Part shown: positions 34,020 through 43,022 of the stretch, one piece after another
How positions within the stretch are numbered: position 1 is the first letter of the stretch
How the letters are laid out: each line of letters begins with the position of its first letter
Assembly: GCF_002159175.1 (NCBI RefSeq)
Contig: NZ_NFGZ01000015.1
Coordinates: 1-64,000, forward strand
Reading direction: 5' to 3'
DNA from: Flavonifractor sp. An92
GTDB taxonomy: Bacteria > Bacillota > Clostridia > Oscillospirales > Oscillospiraceae
Length of the DNA: 64,000 nt
The notes under the pieces: generated by a model
The model's input: only the letters and a program-made list of their open reading frames with translations
Databases searched by the model: none
What the model was told of the DNA's origin: nothing
Program-made: the position numbers and the translations under genes

Positions 34020-34055
34020 CTAGGTATATTATACCTAGATTACCGAGGTAAAGCA
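34020..34055 (-). promoter_or_regulatory. padR promoter with overlapping palindromic operator
   Basis: On the minus strand TTGCTT, a 17-base spacer and TATAAT form a promoter. The -10 lies inside the perfect palindrome CTAGGTATATTATACCTAG (34020-34038). Binding there would block the polymerase. Confidence 0.75.
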
Positions 34056-34195
34056 AGAGAAAGTTACTATTTGAGTTATCAATAAAGAACATAGATAATA
34101 TAAACAGTCGGAATTGGTCAGAACGGGGCGGGCGTGGTAAGATGGAAGCAGATGGAGGAAGCCCCCTCCCACTTGGAGAAAGGAAGTGTCCCGCA

Positions 34196-35470
34196 ATGGC
34201 TGATTACCATGAGATGTGGAAGTCCCTGGGCATGAATCTGGAGGTCCATGACCAGCTGTGCGAAGTGCTCCCGGGCCTGTTCGGCGAGGTGTATCTCTCC
34301 CAGGAAAACCGCCCCGAGGCCATGGATTACTACAATTTCGTCATCGCCGAGATCCACGGCGTCCGGCCCGCCGAGCTCATCGAGCACCAGAAGAAGGGCG
34401 GCAAGGTGTTCGGCACCTTCTGCGTCTATGTGCCCGACGAGATCGTCTTTGCCGCCGACGGCATCGCCACGGGTCTGTGCGGCGGGTCCCAGTTCTGGGT
34501 CCCCGGCGGCGAGAAGGTGCTGCCCGCCAACACCTGCCCCCTCATCAAGGCCAGCGTGGGCGCCCGGCTGGACCGGACCTGTCCCTTCTTCCGCATCGCG
34601 GACATCTACATCGGTGAGACCACCTGTGACGGCAAGAAGAAGGCCTGGGAGATCCTGGGCGAGGACGTGCCCACCTACGTCATGCAGCTCCCCCAGATGA
34701 AGCGGGCCAAGGACGTGAAGGCCTGGGCCGAGGAGATCGCCGCCTTCAAGGACAAGGTGGAGGAGGTCACCGGCAACACCGTCACCCCGGAGAAGCTGGC
34801 CGCTTCCATCAAGCTCATCAACGACAAGCGCCGGGCCCTCGCCCGCCTCTATGACCTGCGCAAGAACGAGAAGCTGCCCATCAGCGGCAAGGATGCCCTG
34901 GTCATCTCCCAGATCGCCTTCTACGACGACCCCGCCCGCTTCACCCAAATGACCAACAAGCTCTGCGACGAGCTGGATCAGCGGGTGAAGGACGGCGTGT
35001 CGGTATTCCCGGCGGGCACCAAGCGCATTCTCCTCACCGGCACCCCGCTGGCCGTGCCCAACTGGAAGCTCCACCATATCATCGAGACCAGCGGCGGCGC
35101 GGTGGTGGCCGAGGAGATGTGTACCGGCACCCGCTACTTCGAGCGCCTGGTGGACGAGTCCCAGACCACCCTGGACGGCCAGATCCAGGCCCTGGCCGAG
35201 CGGTACATGGGCATCAACTGCGCCTGCTTCACCCCCAACACCGCCCGCATCGACGACATTCTCCGCCTGGTGGAGGAGTACCACGCCGACGGTGTCATCG
35301 ACGTGAACCTGAAGTTCTGCTCCCTCTACGACACCGAGGGGTACAGCGTGGAGCGCGCCCTGCGGGAGAAGGGCATCCCCGTGCTGGGCCTGGAGACTGA
35401 CTACACCGACACCGACGCCGGCCAGCTGCGCACCCGCATCGGCGCCTTCCTGGAGCTGCTGGGCGAGTGA
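34196..35470 (+). CDS. Double-cubane-cluster protein, 2-hydroxyacyl-CoA dehydratase family
   Basis: The 424-residue protein resembles HgdB/YjiM-type proteins. Landmarks include NFVIAEIHGVRPAELIEHQKKGGKVFGTFCVYVPDEI, ATGLCGG, NTCPLIKASVGA, DRTCPFFRIADIYIGETTCDGKKKAWEI and GINCACFTPN. The spaced Cys residues fit a double-cubane [8Fe-9S] protein. Such proteins use ATP-dependent activators to reach very low potential, but the reaction is unknown. ATG 34196 is preceded by AAAGGAAG. The next gene, a DUF3343 protein, overlaps its stop. Confidence 0.8.
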   Translation: MADYHEMWKSLGMNLEVHDQLCEVLPGLFGEVYLSQENRPEAMDYYNFVIAEIHGVRPAELIEHQKKGGKVFGTFCVYVPDEIVFAADGIATGLCGGSQFWVPGGEKVLPANTCPLIKASVGARLDRTCPFFRIADIYIGETTCDGKKKAWEILGEDVPTYVMQLPQMKRAKDVKAWAEEIAAFKDKVEEVTGNTVTPEKLAASIKLINDKRRALARLYDLRKNEKLPISGKDALVISQIAFYDDPARFTQMTNKLCDELDQRVKDGVSVFPAGTKRILLTGTPLAVPNWKLHHIIETSGGAVVAEEMCTGTRYFERLVDESQTTLDGQIQALAERYMGINCACFTPNTARIDDILRLVEEYHADGVIDVNLKFCSLYDTEGYSVERALREKGIPVLGLETDYTDTDAGQLRTRIGAFLELLGE

Positions 35471-35724
35471 TGGCGGAAAAACTGTTGGGCTATGTCCTCT
35501 TTCCCAACCACACCGAGGCCATGCGCCTCTACGAGGTGATGAAGGCCCAGGGGGTGCGCTGTACCCTGGCCCCCACGCCCCGGGAGTGCAGCGTGTGCTG
35601 CGGGGTGTCCCTCCGGCTGGAGGATGTGGCCGACCTGGACGCGGCCCGGGCCGCCGCCGAGGCGCACGGCATCGCCATTGAAAACATCCAGAGCCTCCCG
35701 GCCCCCACCCACCACACCTGGTAA
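35470..35724 (+). CDS. DUF3343 protein, putative Se/S carrier-like
   Basis: The 84-residue protein starts at ATG 35470, overlapping the TGA of the upstream gene by one base; a GTG one codon upstream is less likely. Features: YVLFPNHTEAMRLYEVMKAQGVRCTLAPTPRECSVCCGVSLRLED, with a CSVCC group. DUF3343 proteins are described as possible selenium or sulfur carriers, related to the rhodanese/TusA-like YedF area. Coupling to the double-cubane protein is a recurrent pairing. A terminator follows. Confidence 0.8.
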   Translation: MAEKLLGYVLFPNHTEAMRLYEVMKAQGVRCTLAPTPRECSVCCGVSLRLEDVADLDAARAAAEAHGIAIENIQSLPAPTHHTW

Positions 35725-35762
35725 AAAGACGGGACCTGTCCGCGGACAGGTCCCGTCTTTTG
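35723..35762. terminator. Intrinsic terminator
   Basis: AAAAGACGGGACCTGTCC gc GGACAGGTCCCGTCTTTT, perfectly symmetrical and lying between convergent genes. Confidence 0.9.
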
Positions 35763-35764
35763 GG

Positions 35765-36097
35765 TCAGTTCCAGGTTTTCCACACGTCGGGGCAGTAGCC
35801 CACCGTGGCCTGCTTGCCGTTGCGCACGATGGGGGTGCGCAGCAGCCGGGGGTCCTCCAGCAGCTTCTCCAGCTTGTCGGCGTCGTAGGCCAGGTACTGG
35901 ATCAGCGCCGCGTCGGGGTTCTTCTCGTCCACCAGGGCGGAGAGGCCCACCGCGTTCTTCACGCTGGTCAGCTCCCCCCGGCTGATGCCGTATTTCAGCA
36001 GATCCACCGACTGGAATTTGATCCCACGCTCCTTGAAATAGCGCTGGGCCTTCTTCGTATCAAAACACTTGGATTTTCCAAAGATCTGGATGTTCAT
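35765..36097 (-). CDS. ArsC/Spx-family thioredoxin-like protein
   Basis: The 110-residue protein has the ArsC/Spx fold. Features include MNIQIFGKSKCFDTKKAQRYF, with one Cys at the active-site position (C11) and no CxxC, and LLRTPIVRNGKQATVGYCPDVWKTW near the end, which is the Spx/YffB pattern of RTPIV then GY. Arsenate reductases of this fold use C in CxxS; here C11-F-D-T. The chosen ATG 36097 has AGGAGG. Neighbour 36099-36326 is one base away. The function may be a redox regulator or glutathione-independent reductase. Confidence 0.8.
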   Translation of the reverse strand: MNIQIFGKSKCFDTKKAQRYFKERGIKFQSVDLLKYGISRGELTSVKNAVGLSALVDEKNPDAALIQYLAYDADKLEKLLEDPRLLRTPIVRNGKQATVGYCPDVWKTWN

Positions 36098-36098
36098 G

Positions 36099-36326
36099 TC
36101 AGTCCTCCTGTTGTCCCTCGATCCAGGCAAAGCGGGGCCCGGCGTAGCCGTCCCGCTCCACCCACTCGCTCCACATGGCCGCGGGGCGTACCCAGAGGCC
36201 GCCCTCGCCGTACAGCGGGCGGTAGACCACCAGTTCTTCCTCGGTCTCCGAGTGGCGGGCCACCCCCAGCAGCTGGTATTCCTTGCCCTTGAAATGGCGG
36301 TACCGGCCCGGCCGCAGCTCTTCCAT
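36099..36326 (-). CDS. DUF1653 domain protein
   Basis: The 75-residue protein is nearly all DUF1653: GRYRHFKGKEYQLLGVARHSETEEELVVYRPLYGEGGLWVRPAAMWSEWV ... PRFAWI. It is small, soluble and widespread, with no assigned function. ATG 36326 has AGGAG ten bases upstream; a longer frame upstream lacks a site. It forms a two-gene unit with the ArsC-like gene. Confidence 0.85.
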   Translation of the reverse strand: MEELRPGRYRHFKGKEYQLLGVARHSETEEELVVYRPLYGEGGLWVRPAAMWSEWVERDGYAGPRFAWIEGQQED

Positions 36327-36475
36327 TTGCTCACGCTCCTGTCTCTCCGCCCGGCGGGCGGGGCATTTGCAACATTGTACCACATTTTTTCCCTTCCGCA
36401 CAGAAAAAAGCCGCCCGGATGCATGAGAAGGGGGATACAGGGATAGGATGGAAACAGGGGCGCGGAAAATTTAGC

Positions 36476-36505
36476 TTGTACATTTTCCGGGAAGTATGAT
36501 ACAAT
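36476..36505 (+). promoter_or_regulatory. Sigma-A-like promoter of rnjA
   Basis: TTGTAC (36476-36481), 18-base spacer, TACAAT (36500-36505). It implies a leader of about 340 bases before rnjA. Confidence 0.6.
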
Positions 36506-36509
36506 GCTT

Positions 36510-36854
36510 TTTACTGGCAGGCGAGGATGGCCTGTCCGCGCAGAGCGTTCTGCGCTTCTTTTCCGCATGGTCTCCGCGCTGTTTGGAGCGCGGCGGCCCT
36601 GCGGACCTTCTCCCCGTACACGCGGTGCATGCGGCACAGGGCGTCCGGCGGAACCGACAGTTTGATCCGGCGTATCCGGACGGATGCGTTCTACCTTTTT
36701 CCGGCGAGGCAGGGCCGGAAAGAGCGGGAGCGTCCGCCCGTCTTTTGGTATGCCCTGCGCAGGGCGCCGCGGCGTGATCCACAGGAACAAGGGCCTGACA
36801 CACGGCCCATCAACACAGAAATCATCACAGATCAAAGGAGTGTTAACTGACTTC
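36510..36854 (+). other. Long structured 5' leader of rnjA
   Basis: The stretch has no convincing gene (a 107-codon frame ending at 36850 overlaps it but lacks support). Several strong stems are visible: GCGCAG/CTGCGC near 36539-36556, CCGCGCT/AGCGCGG near 36576-36595, TTCCGGC/GGCCGGAA near 36699-36722 and GCCCTGCGCAGGGC near 36751-36764. RNase genes are often autoregulated through such leaders. Confidence 0.5.
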
Positions 36855-38513
36855 ATGGCTGAAAAACTGAAAATCATTTCTCTGGGCGGCCTCAATGAGA
36901 TCGGCAAGAATCTCACCGTCTATGAGTACGGCGGCGACATCATCGTCGTGGACGTGGGCATGGGCTTCCCCGACGACGATATGTACGGCATCGACGTGGT
37001 CATCCCCGACTTCACCTACCTCATCAAGAACAAGGACAAGATCCGGGGCATCTTCCTCACCCACGGACACGAGGACCACATCGGCTCCATCCCCTATCTG
37101 CTGCGCAGCGTCAACGTGCCCATCTACGCCACCCGCATGACCGCCGGCCTGGTGAAGCTGAAGCTGGAGGAGCACCGCCTCCTGGACAAGACCAAGCTCA
37201 TCACCTGCGAGGCCGGAGAGGTGGTGAAGCTGGGCAAATTCTCGGTGGAGTTCATCCATGTGAACCACTCCATCGCCGACGCGGTGGCTTTCGCCATCAA
37301 GACCCCCATCGGCACCGTGGTCCACACCGGCGACTTCAAGATCGACCCCACTCCCATCCAGGGCGGCATGACTGACCTGGCCCGGCTGGGCGAGCTGGGC
37401 AAGAAGGGCGTGCTGGCCCTGCTGGCCGACTCCACCAACGTGGAGCGCCCCGGCTTCACCAAGAGTGAGCGCAGCGTGGGCGCCTCCTTCGACGCCCTGT
37501 TCCGGGGCTGCGACAACCGCATCATCGTCACCACCTTCGCCTCCAACGTGGACCGCATCCAGCAGGTCATCTCGGTGGCCGCCAAGTACGGCCGCAAGGT
37601 GGCCGTCACCGGTCGGAGCATGGAGAACGCCATGAAGGTGTCGGTGGAGCTGGGCTATATGAAGATCCCCGACGGCGTGCTGGTGGATGTGAACCACATC
37701 AAGAGCCTGCCTGACAACAAGGTGTGCATCATCACCACCGGCAGCCAGGGCGAGACCATGTCCGCCCTCACCCGCATGGCCTTCAACACCCACAAGCAGG
37801 TGGAGATCCGGGCCGGCGACCGGGTGATCCTGTCGGCCTCCGCCATCCCCGGCAACGAGCACGCCATCGGCAACGTCATCAACGAGCTCTTCCGCAAGGA
37901 TGCCGAGGTCATCAACGAGCGCAGCGGGCCCCTCCACGTCTCCGGCCACGCCTGCCAGGAGGAGCTGAAGATCATCCACGCCCTGGTCCGGCCCAAGTTC
38001 TTTATCCCCGTCCACGGCGAGCAGCGGATGCTCAAGACCCACGCCAAGCTGGCCCAGGAGGTGGGCATGGACCCCCGGCGCATCCTCATCAGCGACATCG
38101 GCAAGGTCATCGAGCTGACCCAGAACTCCGCCAAGATCAACGGCACCGTTCCCGCCGGAAAGGTGTTCGTGGACGGCTACGGCGTGGGCGACGTGGGCAG
38201 CGTGGTGCTGCGGGACCGCAAGCACCTGGCCGAGGACGGCATGATCGTGGCGGTGGTGTCCATGTCCAGCGAGGACGGCAGCGTGGTCTCCGGCCCCGAC
38301 ATCATCACCCGCGGCTTCGTCTATGTGAAGGAGTCCGAGGGGCTCATGGAGGAGCTGCGCCGGGTGGCGGTCAACGCCCTGGAGAGCTGCCAGCAGGAGC
38401 ACTGCACCGACTGGGCCGCCATCAAGGCCGAGATGAAGAACGACCTGTCCAACTTCCTCTACAAAAAGACCAAGCGCAATCCCATGATCCTCCCCGTCAT
38501 CATGGAGGTATAA
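36855..38513 (+). CDS. rnj: Ribonuclease J
   Basis: The 552-residue metallo-beta-lactamase/beta-CASP nuclease acts in mRNA decay and rRNA maturation. Motifs: LTHGHEDHIGSIPYLL (about residues 71-86), HSIADAVAF with the next metal His, HTGDFKID, GSQGE, and the later SGHACQEELK and VHGEQRML. The C-terminal domain is complete. ATG 36855 is 14 bases after AAAGGAG, rather far. A terminator follows the stop by a few bases. A long leader precedes it. Confidence 0.92.
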   Translation: MAEKLKIISLGGLNEIGKNLTVYEYGGDIIVVDVGMGFPDDDMYGIDVVIPDFTYLIKNKDKIRGIFLTHGHEDHIGSIPYLLRSVNVPIYATRMTAGLVKLKLEEHRLLDKTKLITCEAGEVVKLGKFSVEFIHVNHSIADAVAFAIKTPIGTVVHTGDFKIDPTPIQGGMTDLARLGELGKKGVLALLADSTNVERPGFTKSERSVGASFDALFRGCDNRIIVTTFASNVDRIQQVISVAAKYGRKVAVTGRSMENAMKVSVELGYMKIPDGVLVDVNHIKSLPDNKVCIITTGSQGETMSALTRMAFNTHKQVEIRAGDRVILSASAIPGNEHAIGNVINELFRKDAEVINERSGPLHVSGHACQEELKIIHALVRPKFFIPVHGEQRMLKTHAKLAQEVGMDPRRILISDIGKVIELTQNSAKINGTVPAGKVFVDGYGVGDVGSVVLRDRKHLAEDGMIVAVVSMSSEDGSVVSGPDIITRGFVYVKESEGLMEELRRVAVNALESCQQEHCTDWAAIKAEMKNDLSNFLYKKTKRNPMILPVIMEV

Positions 38514-38557
38514 AAAAATATGAGGCCGGGACCCATCGGGTCCCGGCCTCATTTTGC
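38512..38557. terminator. Intrinsic terminator
   Basis: ATGAGGCCGGGACCC atc GGGTCCCGGCCTCAT flanked by A7 and TTTTG; lies between convergent rnj and metY. Confidence 0.9.
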
Positions 38558-38566
38558 TTTCTGAAG

Positions 38567-39847
38567 TTACACCCGCTCCAGAGCCTTTTCCAGGTCGGCC
38601 TGGATGTCGTGGATGTCCTCGATGCCCACGGAGAAGCGGACCAGATCGGGGGAGACCCCGGCGGCCATCAGCTCCTGGTCGTTCATCTGACGGTGGGTGG
38701 CGGAGGCGGGGTGGAGGACGCAGGTCTTGGCATCAGCCACGTGGGTGGCGATAGAGGCCAGCTCCAGCCCGGCCATGAAGGTCTCGGCGGCCTTGCGCCC
38801 GCCCTTCACGCCGAAGGAGACCACGCCGCAGGAGCCGTTGGGCAGGTACTTCTGGGCCAGCTCATAGTAGGGGTCGCCGGGCAGGCTGGGGTAGCGCACC
38901 CAGGCCACCTTCTCGTGGTTCTGGAGGAACTGGGCCACGGCCAGGGCGTTCTCACAGTGGCGGGGCATCCGCAGGTGGAGGGTCTCCAGACCCACGTTCA
39001 GCAGGTACGCGTTCATGGGGGCGGAGCAGGCGCCGAAGTCCCGCATGAGCTGAGCGGTGGCCTTGGTGATGTAGGCGCCCTCCAGGCCGAACTTCTCGGC
39101 GTAGGTGATGCCGTGGTAGCTCCCGTCGGGGGTGGTGAGGCCGGGGAACTTGTCAGCGTGGGCGAACCAGTCGAACTTGCCGCTGTCCACGATGGCGCCG
39201 CCCACCTGGTTGGCGTGGCCGTCCATGTACTTGGTGGTGGAGTGGGTCACGATGTCGGCCCCGTGCTCAAAGGGGCGGCAGTTGATGGGGGTGGCGAAGG
39301 TGTTGTCCACGATGAGGGGCACGCCGTGGGCGTGGGCGGCCTTGGAGAACTTCTCAAAGTCCAGCACCGCCAGGGAGGGGTTGGAGATGGTCTCGCCAAA
39401 GACGGCCTTGGTGTTGGGCCGGAAGGCGGCCTCCAGCTCCTCGGGGGTGCAGTCGGGCTCCACGAAGGTGAAGTCGATGCCCATGCGCTTCATGGTCACG
39501 GCGAAGAGGTTGTAGGTGCCGCCGTAGATGGCGGAGCAGGCCACCACGTGGTCGCCGCAGGAGGCGATGTTAAAGACGGCGAAGAAGTTGGCCGCCTGAC
39601 CGGAGGAGGTCAGCATGGCGGCAGAGCCGCCCTCCAGGGCGCAGATCTTGGCGGCCACCGAGTCAGAGGTGGGGTTCTGGAGGCGGGTATAGAAATATCC
39701 GGAGGCCTCCAGGTCGAAGAGTTTGCCCATAGCCTCGCTGGTCTCGTAGCGGAAGGTGGTGGACTGGATGATGGGGATGTTGCGGGGCTCGCCGTTGGCG
39801 GGGCGGTAGCCTGCGTGGAGGCACTGAGTGCCGGGATTGTGAGACAT
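38567..39847 (-). CDS. metY: O-acetylhomoserine sulfhydrylase / cystathionine-gamma-synthase family
   Basis: The 426-residue PLP enzyme makes homocysteine from O-acetylhomoserine and sulfide. Motifs: YTRLQNPTSD, EGGSAAMLTSSGQAA, VDNTFATPINCRPFEHGADIVTHSTTKYMDGH (the Lys of STTK binds PLP) and FSVGIEDIHDI near the end. The longer insert and length fit MetY. ATG 39847 is preferred, nine bases from AAAGGA; the ATG three codons upstream abuts it. Its promoter overlaps the end of the next gene upstream. Confidence 0.9.
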   Translation of the reverse strand: MSHNPGTQCLHAGYRPANGEPRNIPIIQSTTFRYETSEAMGKLFDLEASGYFYTRLQNPTSDSVAAKICALEGGSAAMLTSSGQAANFFAVFNIASCGDHVVACSAIYGGTYNLFAVTMKRMGIDFTFVEPDCTPEELEAAFRPNTKAVFGETISNPSLAVLDFEKFSKAAHAHGVPLIVDNTFATPINCRPFEHGADIVTHSTTKYMDGHANQVGGAIVDSGKFDWFAHADKFPGLTTPDGSYHGITYAEKFGLEGAYITKATAQLMRDFGACSAPMNAYLLNVGLETLHLRMPRHCENALAVAQFLQNHEKVAWVRYPSLPGDPYYELAQKYLPNGSCGVVSFGVKGGRKAAETFMAGLELASIATHVADAKTCVLHPASATHRQMNDQELMAAGVSPDLVRFSVGIEDIHDIQADLEKALERV

Positions 39848-39909
39848 AGCGGACATTCCTTTCTCTTCGGCGCGGGGAGAGCTCCGGGGCGCCGGGGCAT
39901 TTGGTTACT

Positions 39910-39938
39910 ATACTACGATGATGTGTGAAACTTGTCAA
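39910..39938 (-). promoter_or_regulatory. Sigma-A promoter of metY
   Basis: Minus-strand TTGACA (39938-39933), 17 bases, TAGTAT (39915-39910). The -35 lies inside the last codons of the GerMN gene. Confidence 0.75.
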
Positions 39939-40846
39939 CTCTTTTCCAGAGCCGGGTCGGGGTCCAGGGGGCCGTCCAGCTCCACGCCGCCGCGGGCGGG
40001 GAGGGGCTGGCCCTCCGCCAGAAGCTGGACCGCGCGGATGGAGTCCATGTTCCCCGCCATGGTGTTGACCACCGAGTACACCAGCAGGCGCAGGGCCTGT
40101 TCATCCTCGGGAAGGCCGTCCCGGAAGGCCTGGGAGAAGTCCACATAGCACACGCCGTCCTCCACCGTGACGCCCCGCAGCTCGGTGCCCTGGGGCAGGA
40201 CGGGGGAGAGGCTCTCATAGGTGGGGCCCTCCAGCAGCGCCTCCAGCAGGGCACGGCTCAGGGAGGCCTCGCCGGTGAGGTGGAGGGGGCGGTACTCCAC
40301 CCCCAGGCCCTCGCCGGTGCTGCGGGGGAAGCGGAGGGCGGCGGTCATCTCCACCAGCTCCTCCTCGCTGCCCTGGAGCAGCAGCTGGTCCGGGGTGTAG
40401 AGGGTGCGGGGGAGGCTCTCGTTCTCGATGCCCTCCACGGTGATGGACAGGGCGTCCACGCCCTCCAGCTGGCACAGCGTCAGGGTGAAGCAGGCGTTGG
40501 CCAGGGTGAGAGAGATGCCGGACAGGCCGTCATACTGCTCGGAGAGGTGCAGGGAGAGCACGCCGTCCTCCAGCGTGAGGCTGCGCAGCTCGGTCCCAGC
40601 GGGGAAGGGCGTGGTGAGCCCCTCCGTATCCGGGCCATCCAGCAGGGCCTCCACCGCCGCCCGGGGCAGGTCCTCCTCCCCGGCAACAGGGGTCCAGGAC
40701 TCCGAATCCAGAGCGGAGGGAGAGCCGTCCTGGGCCAGATAGTAGAGCAGGTAGCTCCCCTCGGCCGGAGTGGCGGAGGGGGTGTCGGTCCCGGTGCAGG
40801 CGCACAGCAGGGACAGCGCGGTGAGCAGAGGCAGCAGGCGTCTCAT
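39935..40846 (-). CDS. Lipoprotein with two GerMN domains
   Basis: The 303-residue protein starts MRRLLPLLTALSLLCAC (lipobox LLCAC) and contains two GerMN-like repeats: residues about 30-150 (VEALLDGPDTEGLTTPFPAGTELRSLTLEDGVLSLHLS) and about 170-285 (LEALLEGPTYESLSPVLPQGTELRGVTVEDGVCYVDFSQAF). GerMN domains occur in spore germination and cell-envelope proteins, such as LpqB and GerM. Its start overlaps the histidine kinase stop, so it is expressed with the two-component system and may act as its surface partner. Confidence 0.85.
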   Translation of the reverse strand: MRRLLPLLTALSLLCACTGTDTPSATPAEGSYLLYYLAQDGSPSALDSESWTPVAGEEDLPRAAVEALLDGPDTEGLTTPFPAGTELRSLTLEDGVLSLHLSEQYDGLSGISLTLANACFTLTLCQLEGVDALSITVEGIENESLPRTLYTPDQLLLQGSEEELVEMTAALRFPRSTGEGLGVEYRPLHLTGEASLSRALLEALLEGPTYESLSPVLPQGTELRGVTVEDGVCYVDFSQAFRDGLPEDEQALRLLVYSVVNTMAGNMDSIRAVQLLAEGQPLPARGGVELDGPLDPDPALEKS

Positions 40847-42300
40847 GGCTGTTCCTCCTTCCAGCAGGGGAAGGTGACCTCGAAGCAGGTCCCCTCCGGG
40901 GTGCGGCGGCGGACCTCCACGGTGCCGCCGTGCTGCTTGGCGGTGTCCCGGACGATGGACAGGCCCAGTCCGGTGCCGCCGGCGGCCCGGGAGCGGGCCT
41001 TGTCCACCCGGTAGAAGCGGTCGAAGATCTTGGGCAGGTCCGCCTCGGGGATACCTACGCCGGTGTCCTCCACCTTCAGGACCACCAGGTCCCCCTGCTC
41101 CTGGGTGCGGCCCCGGCGGCGGAAGAGGCTGACCATCACCGTCCCGCCGGGTAGGTTGTATTTGACGGCGTTTTCCATCAGGTTGAAGGCGATCTGGGAC
41201 AGGTCGTCCTCGGTGGCCAGCACCACGCAGCCGTTGCCCAGGTCCATCTGGAAGGTGACCTCACTTTTCTGGGCCAGGGGGAGGAGCATCCGCTGGGCGC
41301 GGAGCACCACCGCCTTCACATCCACCGGGGTGAGTTCCACCGGAGGGGCGGTGTCCAGCCGGGTGAGGGTGAGGAGTTTTTCGGTGATGCGGGTGAGCCG
41401 CTCGGCCTCGTTGCCGATGTCGGTCACGAATTCCCGGGTGGTCTCGCTGTCCATGTGCTCGCTGTGGAGGATGGAGTCGCTGAGCAGCCGGATGGAGGCC
41501 AGGGGGGTCTTGAGCTCGTGGGAGGCGTCGGAGACGAAGCGGCGGCGGACCTCCTCGGTGGTCTGGAGCCGGCCGGTGAGCTCGTTGAACTCATCGGCCA
41601 GGCGGGTCAGCTCATCCCCGCCCCCCATGCTCACCCGGTAGCTGTACTCGCCCTCCCGCACGGTGCGGATGCCCTGGAGGAGGACGCCCACCCGGCGGGT
41701 CAGGGCCTTGGAGAGGAGCACGCTGAACAGCAGCGCCGCCACGCAGACGATGACGGAGATGCGCATCAGGTTCTCCTGAAAGTCCATCAGCAGCTGGGCC
41801 TGCTCCTCATCGCACTCATAGAGATAGACCGCCCCCTGGGTCATGCCGCGGTAGAGGATGGGGGCGGCGGCCCGGCTGCGGAAGCTCTGCTCCCGGTATT
41901 CCGAGCGGAACACGTCTTTGCCGTCCAGGGCGGTGACCACCTCCCGCAAGAGGGCGTATTTTCCCCGGGCGTTGTCCACCTCGCTGGTGTCGTAGAGTAC
42001 CAGCCCGTCCGGGCCGGTGACCATCAGCCGGTCCACGCCGGTGACGCCCAGCTTGGTGAGAGTGGCCTCCACACCCTCGGCGGTGAGGGGCTCGCTCCCC
42101 GCCAGAGTGGAGGTGATGATGTCGGCCTGCCGCCAGAGGGAGTCCTTTTTGGACTGAAAGACCATGTCCTGCGAGATGATGATGGGGTAGGTGTTCAGAA
42201 AGAGCACCAGCCCCAGAATCAGCAGGCCATAGCTGAGGATGAATTTGGTCTGCAAGGAGTGCCGCACGGACACTCCGCGCCGGTGCGGCGCGTGGGCCAT
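40843..42300 (-). CDS. Sensor histidine kinase
   Basis: The 485-residue kinase has a helix (about residues 19-40), an extracytoplasmic sensor (about 45-175), a second helix (about 178-200), HAMP (about 200-255), HisKA with SDASHELKTPLASIRLL (phospho-His about 267) and HATPase boxes NLMENAVKYN, DTGVGIPE, GGTGLGLSI. There is no PAS domain, so it is not a textbook WalK. The start has GGAGGTG. It is 19 bases after the response-regulator gene. Confidence 0.9.
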   Translation of the reverse strand: MAHAPHRRGVSVRHSLQTKFILSYGLLILGLVLFLNTYPIIISQDMVFQSKKDSLWRQADIITSTLAGSEPLTAEGVEATLTKLGVTGVDRLMVTGPDGLVLYDTSEVDNARGKYALLREVVTALDGKDVFRSEYREQSFRSRAAAPILYRGMTQGAVYLYECDEEQAQLLMDFQENLMRISVIVCVAALLFSVLLSKALTRRVGVLLQGIRTVREGEYSYRVSMGGGDELTRLADEFNELTGRLQTTEEVRRRFVSDASHELKTPLASIRLLSDSILHSEHMDSETTREFVTDIGNEAERLTRITEKLLTLTRLDTAPPVELTPVDVKAVVLRAQRMLLPLAQKSEVTFQMDLGNGCVVLATEDDLSQIAFNLMENAVKYNLPGGTVMVSLFRRRGRTQEQGDLVVLKVEDTGVGIPEADLPKIFDRFYRVDKARSRAAGGTGLGLSIVRDTAKQHGGTVEVRRRTPEGTCFEVTFPCWKEEQP

Positions 42301-42319
42301 GGGACGTCACCTCCCGGGT

Positions 42320-43003
<684 letters not shown>

Positions 43004-43022
43004 AAATGCTCCCTTCGCTGTG

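Noticed and set aside
36527-36850. 107-codon frame in the rnj leader
   Set aside because: It overlaps a competing frame, has Arg/Pro-rich non-protein-like composition and no good ribosome site; the leader is better explained as structured RNA.
35765-36916. 383-residue frame ending with the ArsC-like protein
   Set aside because: Only the last 110 residues match a protein family and have a ribosome site; the remainder runs across a second gene and the rnj promoter.
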